DNA of 64,000 nt. It comes from Isoetes taiwanensis (lineage: Eukaryota; Streptophyta; Lycopodiopsida; Isoetales; Isoetaceae). Both the position numbers and the translations under genes were made by a program. Where the stretch lies: positions 13,945,748 to 14,009,747 of the forward strand of contig JAJEKV010000031.1 in the NCBI GenBank assembly GCA_021234155.1, read 5' to 3'. Numbering within the stretch: the first letter of the stretch is position 1; each line of letters begins with the position of its first letter. Of this stretch, positions 58,523-64,000 are shown piece after piece. Under the pieces are notes generated by a model. The model was given only the letters and a program-made list of their open reading frames with translations. It did not search any database and was not told where the DNA came from.

Positions 58523-58752
58523 GTAAAAATAACAATTCCCGAAACCATAGGCTATATATCCCTAAAACAATTGTATAGGTTGTTATAAAAAAAAAACATA
58601 GATTCAAGATAAAAATAATCACATTAGCTCACCGAGTTGTAAAAATAACAATTCCCGAAACCATAGACTATATATCCCTAAAACAATTGAATAGGTGGTT
58701 ATAAAAAAAAACATAGATTGAAGATAAAAAATAATCACATTAGCTCATCGAG
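58523..58752 (+). repeat. Tandem duplication, about 116 bp x 2
   Basis: Both units contain GTAAAAATAACAATTCCCGA, GCTATATATCCCTAAAACAA (or with a G/A change) and AATAATCACATTAGCTCA. They differ at only a few positions. Confidence 0.9.
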
Positions 58753-58815
58753 TACATTGGTTAAAGTAGTCTTATTAAAACATTAAGATATTTTGGTAGA
58801 GGTTCGAATCCTCGT
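58741..58815 (+). repeat. tRNA-derived SINE-like head
   Basis: TAGCTCATCGAGT resembles a polymerase III A box, and GGTTCGAATCC (58801-58811) is a perfect B box. The spacing (about 60 bp) is longer than usual, and no cloverleaf can be drawn, so it is not a tRNA gene. A SINE head or tRNA relic is likely. Confidence 0.4.
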
Positions 58816-58916
58816 ATTTTATATTCTAAAATCTTAGGCAAAGCCGTATAGAGGTTTGATATTCCCTCAAAATGTTAAGCGAAATCATATTTCATATTTT
58901 AAAATCATAGGCGCCT

Positions 58917-59088
58917 CTAATCATAAATGACTATAAGCGAAATGAGAGGTGCCCAGAGGCCCCAACATACGATCTGAGTCGTAGGATCGACTAATCCGAC
59001 AGTCCTAATCATAAATGACTATAAGCGAAATGAGGGGTGCCCAGAGGCCCCAACATACGATCTGAGTCGTAGGATCGACTAATCCGAC
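58917..59088 (+). repeat. Tandem duplication, 88 bp x 2
   Basis: Unit from CTAATCATAAATGACTATAA to GGATCGACTAATCCGAC, almost identical in both copies (AGAGGTGC versus AGGGGTGC). Confidence 0.9.
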
Positions 59089-59159
59089 GACTGTGGTAGT
59101 CCAGGGTGCACCTCGGTTAGAATATGTAGCAAACTACTTTTGAAGGTATATAGTGGGCT

Positions 59160-61200
59160 AGAAAAATAACACAAAAAATGGCTTATATCAAGCCAGATTT
59201 TACTAATGCACATAATAATATCAAGTGGAGCTTCTTGGATAAAATGTTGTTAAAGTTGGGATGCGGTGAAGCATTCCAAAAAACGTTTAGTTACTGTATT
59301 CCGCACGTTAATCAGTTTTAATGCACCGAGAATCCTTCCCTATAAAAGAGGCATCAGGCAAGGCGGCACCCACTAGCACCATTTTTATTCAATATTGTTG
59401 TTAAAGCATTCTCGCAATTATTTCTTCAAGCTTCATAAGAAGGTTTAATAGAAGGATTCTAGATGTGGGATGGTTCACAACAAGCTTGTGATCAATATGT
59501 AGATAATTCTTTTCTAATCTTACTAGCAGAGGAAAGCAATTTAAAGAGGGTAAGCCATCTGCTAAATACATTCTCCTTGGCATCAGGGTGCCTCATTAAC
59601 TGGAAGAAATGCTCTGCACAGTGGGTGGGGGAAGGTCTACATTCTAACTTCAATCCCTTTCATGGAAAATAATCCTAGAAGGGGAATGCTACGACCTCCT
59701 AAGGATGATCCCGATGGGAATTAATGTTCATACTACTAGGATTTGGAATGAGATTAGTTGGTCTACAAAAGCACTTAAACTGGTTGAAAAGTCGCAAAAG
59801 TTATTATTAGCTAGAATTGTAGTAGAAAAGCATGTGCTATGCAACACGCAATATATATATGTAGCATCACTATACTTGCTTCTCTAGATAAGGCACATGA
59901 GATAGACGCAACGACTAGGAATTTCGTTTGGGAGATAACCAAGAAGGAGCTTTTGTAAAAATTTCATGGTGGAAATGTAAGCGGGGAAAGGAAGGCGGAG
60001 GTATAAGCATGGTAAACATAGCCTTACAGAGAAAAACACTGGTGGAAAAATTTATTTTGAGTATCCTGGAGGGAGGGAAACATGGATTCGTCATGTTTAC
60101 AAGTCATACATTAGGCTCTATTGTGTTCCTGCAGGTAGAATATTGTATTAGTACAAGTTGGCCTTCCATGGTCACTTTTCAATGGTTTAAGACCAAGTGC
60201 TAAGGCCTCCCCCTTCCTAAAATGTTTACTGGCAACATGGAAAATAGTGGGAGAATTGTTCATACTATAACACATTTCTCTAGATGTTGCCCATCGCTGG
60301 CCCCCCCGTGGTATTTCATAAAAAGAACAGACCTCTTGCATTAACCGTATATGCCAGAATGCGTGAGAAAGTGGATGAGCTATGGTATAAGTTAATATGG
60401 TAGAAGAATGGGTAGTTAAGTGGTTGGATAGAGTTTCAAAATGATTTTGGATTACACATTACGATAGAGAAATGTGAGATATATAGGAACAATTTTGTCG
60501 GACTGCAGAAACAGTACATGGTCCCAGCCTTGGGTCCATCTTTCTCTTCTCACAGGGCCAGTTGTAAAGTCTTGCAAATGTTTGAAAACATCTAGTATCA
60601 TCTCCCTACACCTCGAGTGGAATATGCAAGTTATAGCAGAAACTAAAAATGTGTAGAAGGGGATTTGGGTAAAGTTCATTCCCCAAGGATGTGCTCGCTT
60701 ATCTTGCAAGTAGTGCATAGAGACCTCCAAGTGAATACAAAAGTTACACAAACAAGATGTGGGTCCATCGTGGCCTGCATGCAAAAGAAATGATGAAGCC
60801 TTGGAACATTGTCTGGTTGAATGTAGCGATTTACAATTAGTGTGCAATTGATGTGAGGAAAGGTTCAACAATATACTAGGGACCAATCAGATCCTCTTGG
60901 ACATTTATCTAGTGGATTGTGTACACTCTAAATGCATTGCCTTTCAAATAGTCATGGCATGGGCACTATGGATTATATGGAAAAGAAGAAGAGCAATTGT
61001 CTTCTGTGAAGAATACCTCAAGCACCAAATCAGTGTATCCTCTTGGAGAGGTATTTAAGAAAGCACAAATGCATACATGACTGTGAGGCTAATTTAAAAG
61101 AGGTAGTCTGGGGAACTTTCATCAAACTCTAGCAGTTAGGGGTCTTCAGTATCAAATAAAAGGTTGAAGGTCGACTCCGCAGCTACCCCTTCTTGAAACT
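59160..61200 (+). pseudogene. Decayed LINE (reverse transcriptase to zf-RVT)
   Basis: Plus-strand peptides in order are YKRGIRQGGTH (RT block before the catalytic site), YVDNSFLILLAEESNLKRV and FSLASGCLINWKKCSAQWVG (catalytic box and after, YVDN in place of YADD). Then come LVEKSQKLLLARIVVEKHV and MVNIALQRKTLVEKFI, and finally CPACKRNDEALEHCLVECS near 60770-60830 as the Cys-His knuckle. Many stops and shifts. It is related in type to the fragments at 51720 and 56207, and may belong with one of them. Confidence 0.68.
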
Positions 61201-62660
61201 TATGCAGGAGGATGTCTATTTGTTATATAGTGACATGTGACATTTACCAATATCAATAGAATTATTTATTTATATAGAAAAAACATTTTTATTGCAGCTT
61301 TGCCTTGAATAATATAGATGCCACCATGGAGAAGCATACTCAGATAAGCCACTTTTGCGCAAAAGATTTAAACAACATACCTGTTATTTGTGACTCTTGC
61401 AATCTAGCTAGGTTCGCCATACAATGTCGTATTTATTCAGATGCAGAGAAAGGTCTTCAAATCCAAGAGCATAACCGGAAAATCCAGAGTACCCAGGATG
61501 GCAGATTGTTGGGTTTAAACTCTTGCTGCTACTGCTGCATGTTGATTTGTATGACGACTTTGGAAGCTATTCTTGGTCAGCCAATCTTGAGATGCTTAAC
61601 TTGAGATGCTTAAGGGCTGAGCAAAAAAACTCAAATGGCTTTCTCGAGGTCAGGTTTAAAATGCTGTAATAGTGGCTTCGAACAACGGTTCAACGACAAG
61701 AAGTGAGCGATGCAAATTTGACAGACAACGTGGATGCCTTGGTAATGGAAAGAATGGAATCTAAGCTATAATGTTAAGAAAATGAACTAAGGACATGCTA
61801 ATCATTGATGGCCATGATAGAGGCAATAAGAAAAATCATCTAGCATTAAAATAAAAGGGAAGTAAAACTTTCAAGGCAAAAGGAAGAAAAGCAAGTAGGA
61901 TGGGATATTTTGGAGCCTAATCCGCTTTGCCCTTAGTGATGGACCAACCAGGCAAGATAATAACAATAGATTTCACAGTAAATATAGCTGAGCCCTCAAA
62001 GGTTTGAATGCCATCAGAGACATCCTCCCTAACGCAGTCCAAACAGGCCCTCTACAAGAAAATAAGCTTCTTTTGCGAATTAGAGACTACTGCCTAAGTT
62101 AAATACTTGCATAGAATCACTAGGGTATTGCAAGCTCCAACCAAGAAGAGAATCGACCATCTAAGCCAAACCTCTGAAAGGAAAACACCCTGAGAAACTG
62201 GCACATGAAGCACTTTGATTCCATCTGCAAGGACGACTTTAATCTCATCTTCAATGGCAAACCCTAAATATAAAAACAACTTGAAAAGAGCCTCGTACAT
62301 CTCCAAGACCTGAAAGATTGGCACCTCGCAATGACGCTACATCATTTCTTCTTATCAAAGAAACAACTCTTGCAAAATCATTCCTTACCATAGCCGGATA
62401 AGATCTGAAGCTTGGCACCCCATAATGATGCTGGATAAATCTCTAACATAATCGTTACCTTGCCCAATACAGCAGAATAGGGCCTGAAAGCTTAGCGCCT
62501 CAGAAATGTTGCTCACGCTCCTCATGCACAACGCACATGCCCTCTGAATGCCATCTCACTCAAATTATCCATCTAGGATATTCCATGGCATATCCCCCCC
62601 AAAAAAAAATAAATAAAAGGGGAATAAAAGAAAAGAAAGAAACATGCATGCATTATATCT
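61201..62660. other. Spacer without recognised gene
   Basis: One plus frame of 99 residues (61305-61604) has Cys pairs (CDSC, CCYCC) but no known family and no visible gene structure. A repeated phrase near 62310-62510 (AAGCTTGGCACCCCATAATG-type) is noted. Confidence 0.4.
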
Positions 62661-62721
62661 TGTGGAATGTTGTCCAAAAACAAGCTGGTTTTTGCTACGC
62701 CTGATTTGGGTTGGACTTCAA

Positions 62722-63133
62722 TGGAAACCTCCCCAATTTTCCATGGAAACCTCCCCAACTTTCCCTGGAAACCTCCCCATTTTCCTGGAAACCTCCTCAA
62801 CTTTCCTTGTACGGGCTGGGGAGGTTTCCAATTAGAAAACAAGGGAGGTTTCCCCTCCCACCTTTCCGTGGAAACCTCCCCAACTTTCTGGGCATGACCT
62901 GGGGAGGTTTCCAATTAAGAAAATAGGGGAGGTTTCCATGGAAAGGTGGGGAGGCTCCTCTCTAAATTTGCACGAAGATCAAGATTAGCCCTCGTACATC
63001 TCGGTCCTCATGCGTCTTAATGACGAGGCGCACTCCGTCGGTGGTTGCCAGAATTAATGACTATTTTTTTTTTTATAAATATTTTGTGGAAACCTCCCCA
63101 ACTTTCCAAAGAAACTAGGGGAGATTTCCACAA
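62722..63133. repeat. Array of GGAAACCTCCCC in both orientations
   Basis: GGAAACCTCCCC (or CCTCCTC) occurs forward at about 62723, 62743, 62767, 62788, 62870 and 63089. Inverted GGGGAGGTTTCC or close variants occur at about 62818, 62843, 62902, 62927 and 63118. Between units AACTTTCC recurs. The clustering is far above chance and gives many possible hairpins. It ends about 200 bp before a start codon. Confidence 0.8.
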
Positions 63134-63139
63134 AATGTC

Positions 63140-63147
63140 TATAAAAG
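63140..63147 (+). promoter_or_regulatory. Putative TATA box
   Basis: TATAAAAG, about 190 bp upstream of the ATG at 63331 and just after the last GGAAACCTCCCC inverted pair. Confidence 0.45.
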
Positions 63148-63330
63148 CTTAAAGAGAGCTATTTCTTCAAATAAATCGTCCCTTCGTTCATCTACAAATT
63201 CATCCGAGCTATGTCTTCATCTTCAAGTAAATCGTCCCTATGAGTTCTTCCTTCATCCACGAATTCATCTTTTCACCTTGATTCCCATCGAATATTCATC
63301 TTTTGTTCCTTTGATGCTGTTATTTATCTC

Positions 63331-64000
63331 ATGGATTCGGAGCGTAACGTATATGAGGGAGTTGAAGATGATATCTCCACTGATTCATCTCTATATGATT
63401 CAGAAGCAACTGTAAGTGATTTCGCTTTTGATAATGTTGACAATGCTGCAGGTTTTGAGGATCTAGATGATGAAGACCATGTAACAGCGAGTGGTGATTA
63501 TGACAATCATTTGAATGAGGGAGACTCTGTTGGATAATATCCACCTATACCTTCAATCAACTCAAGGGAAGGTTACATTTTCACGGAAGCATCATACTCT
63601 TTGATGGTGCAATGCGTCAAAACTCATGTCCAACCCTTTATCGAAGATATCTTAGGCGCTGATCCTTCTTTCCCTGCTGGGTATGTTCGGCAGTCGCAGA
63701 AGCCACAAAGCACACAGATAATCGAAAGGTGGTTGAGTTTCCAAGAAAAACTAGAAGTTGATCCAGAAACTAATCTTCTCATACGCATGACTTTCGGGAA
63801 GTGGCTTTATATACCCCCCACCAATGGATGTGGAAGGAGATTATCTTTAAAGGCCATGTTGATCCGGATTTAGGGCACCTGCCTATATGCCCTACCCTGG
63901 ACAATATAAAAAATATATGGCAGTTTGGAGCCAAGTTTCATGGCATTCCAGAAGATTATGTGAGGCAATACATAGCAACATGTAAACGCAATGCCCGCCA
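63331..64000 (+). pseudogene. Unknown gene or transposase start with H2C2-like motif, interrupted, runs off the window
   Basis: Starts ATG with an acidic, Asp/Glu-rich 68-residue segment (MDSERNVYEGVEDDISTD..). A TAA at 63535-63537 is followed in the same frame by about 110 more codons, including CVKTHVQPFIEDILGADPSF and IIERWLSFQEKL. A shift in the C-run near 63815-63822 is needed to continue as GHVDPDLGHLPICPTLDNI, WQFGAKFHGIPEDYVRQYI and ATCKRNAR. The spacing H...H...C..(N) and the FHGIPEDYVRQYIATC wording recall the H2C2 zinc-binding segment before DDE integrase cores (KRBA2/Ginger-like or Ty3-type). This is suggestive, not firm. No catalytic core is in view. Confidence 0.45.

Larger units (their letters stand above)
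58078..59160. other. Repeat-rich spacer, no gene
   Basis: After the ABCC homology stops, the sequence is AT-rich with two separate tandem duplications and a tRNA-like B box (below). Confidence 0.5.

Noticed and set aside
58801-58811. tRNA gene suggested by the perfect B box
   Set aside because: No acceptor stem, anticodon stem or cloverleaf can be drawn, and the A-to-B spacing is wrong. Kept only as a SINE-like head.
61305-61604. 99-codon plus frame with Cys pairs as a small zinc-binding protein
   Set aside because: No recognised motif spacing, no conserved neighbours and no gene structure.
62722-62957. CRISPR-like array of short repeats
   Set aside because: Repeats are 12-mers in mixed orientation with irregular spacers, and this is a plant nuclear context.

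Overview
This is plant nuclear DNA. Genes have many short GT-AG introns and plant-type enzymes, and almost everything else is transposable-element sequence of plant type: Ty3/gypsy with chromodomain, CACTA, Mutator-like, PIF/Harbinger-like, hAT-like, LINE and SINE. The species cannot be fixed from sequence alone. No bacterial, plastid or mitochondrial gene set, CRISPR array or rRNA was seen.

Layout. 1-418 is the 3' part of an LTR. 1618-7311 is a PIF/Harbinger-like element (TSD TAA) broken by a decayed minus-strand LINE (about 2330-6480), which itself carries a hAT-like MITE. 8635-13523 is a complete 13-exon gene for glutamine-dependent NAD+ synthetase (734 residues predicted). 52459-54694 is a complete 9-exon gene for phosphoacetylglucosamine mutase (554 residues predicted), with a 48-bp palindromic MITE 125 bp upstream of its ATG. 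56916-58077 is a broken ABCC-type transporter gene. 59160-61200 is a decayed LINE. At the right edge, an array of GGAAACCTCCCC repeats in both orientations precedes a broken gene or transposase start that runs out of the window.

The 36.6 kb between the two intact genes is a set of nested insertions, each recognisable by its own termini and, mostly, its own target-site duplication (TSD). A Mutator-like element (13920-50551, near-TSD GGTATGTAT) holds a retroposon (17022-49928, 12-bp repeats TAAAATGCAAAA). That holds a CACTA element (17628-49225, TSD TTT, 24 of 25 terminal bases matching). The CACTA holds a Ty3/gypsy-family element with no coding capacity (G1, 22455-45631), and G1 holds a coding but broken Ty3/gypsy element on the minus strand (G2, 26476-39598, TSD ATAGT). 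Inside the CACTA, one LTR plus 2.8 kb of transposase-related sequence is present twice. The first copy keeps only a solo LTR (18030-19618) with a perfect GTATT on each side. This suggests a tandem duplication followed by LTR-LTR recombination.

G1 and G2 share LTR ends, primer-binding site, leader and polypurine tract, so G1 looks like a non-autonomous relative of the G2 lineage. G2 carries gag, protease, reverse transcriptase, RNase H, integrase and chromodomain remnants plus an extra coding region upstream of gag. Differences between LTR copies cluster at CAG/CTG-type sites. That may be a base-calling artefact in methylated DNA, so frameshift counts in the repeats should be treated with caution. 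The two intact enzyme genes are housekeeping functions (NAD biosynthesis and UDP-GlcNAc biosynthesis) with no evident link to each other.
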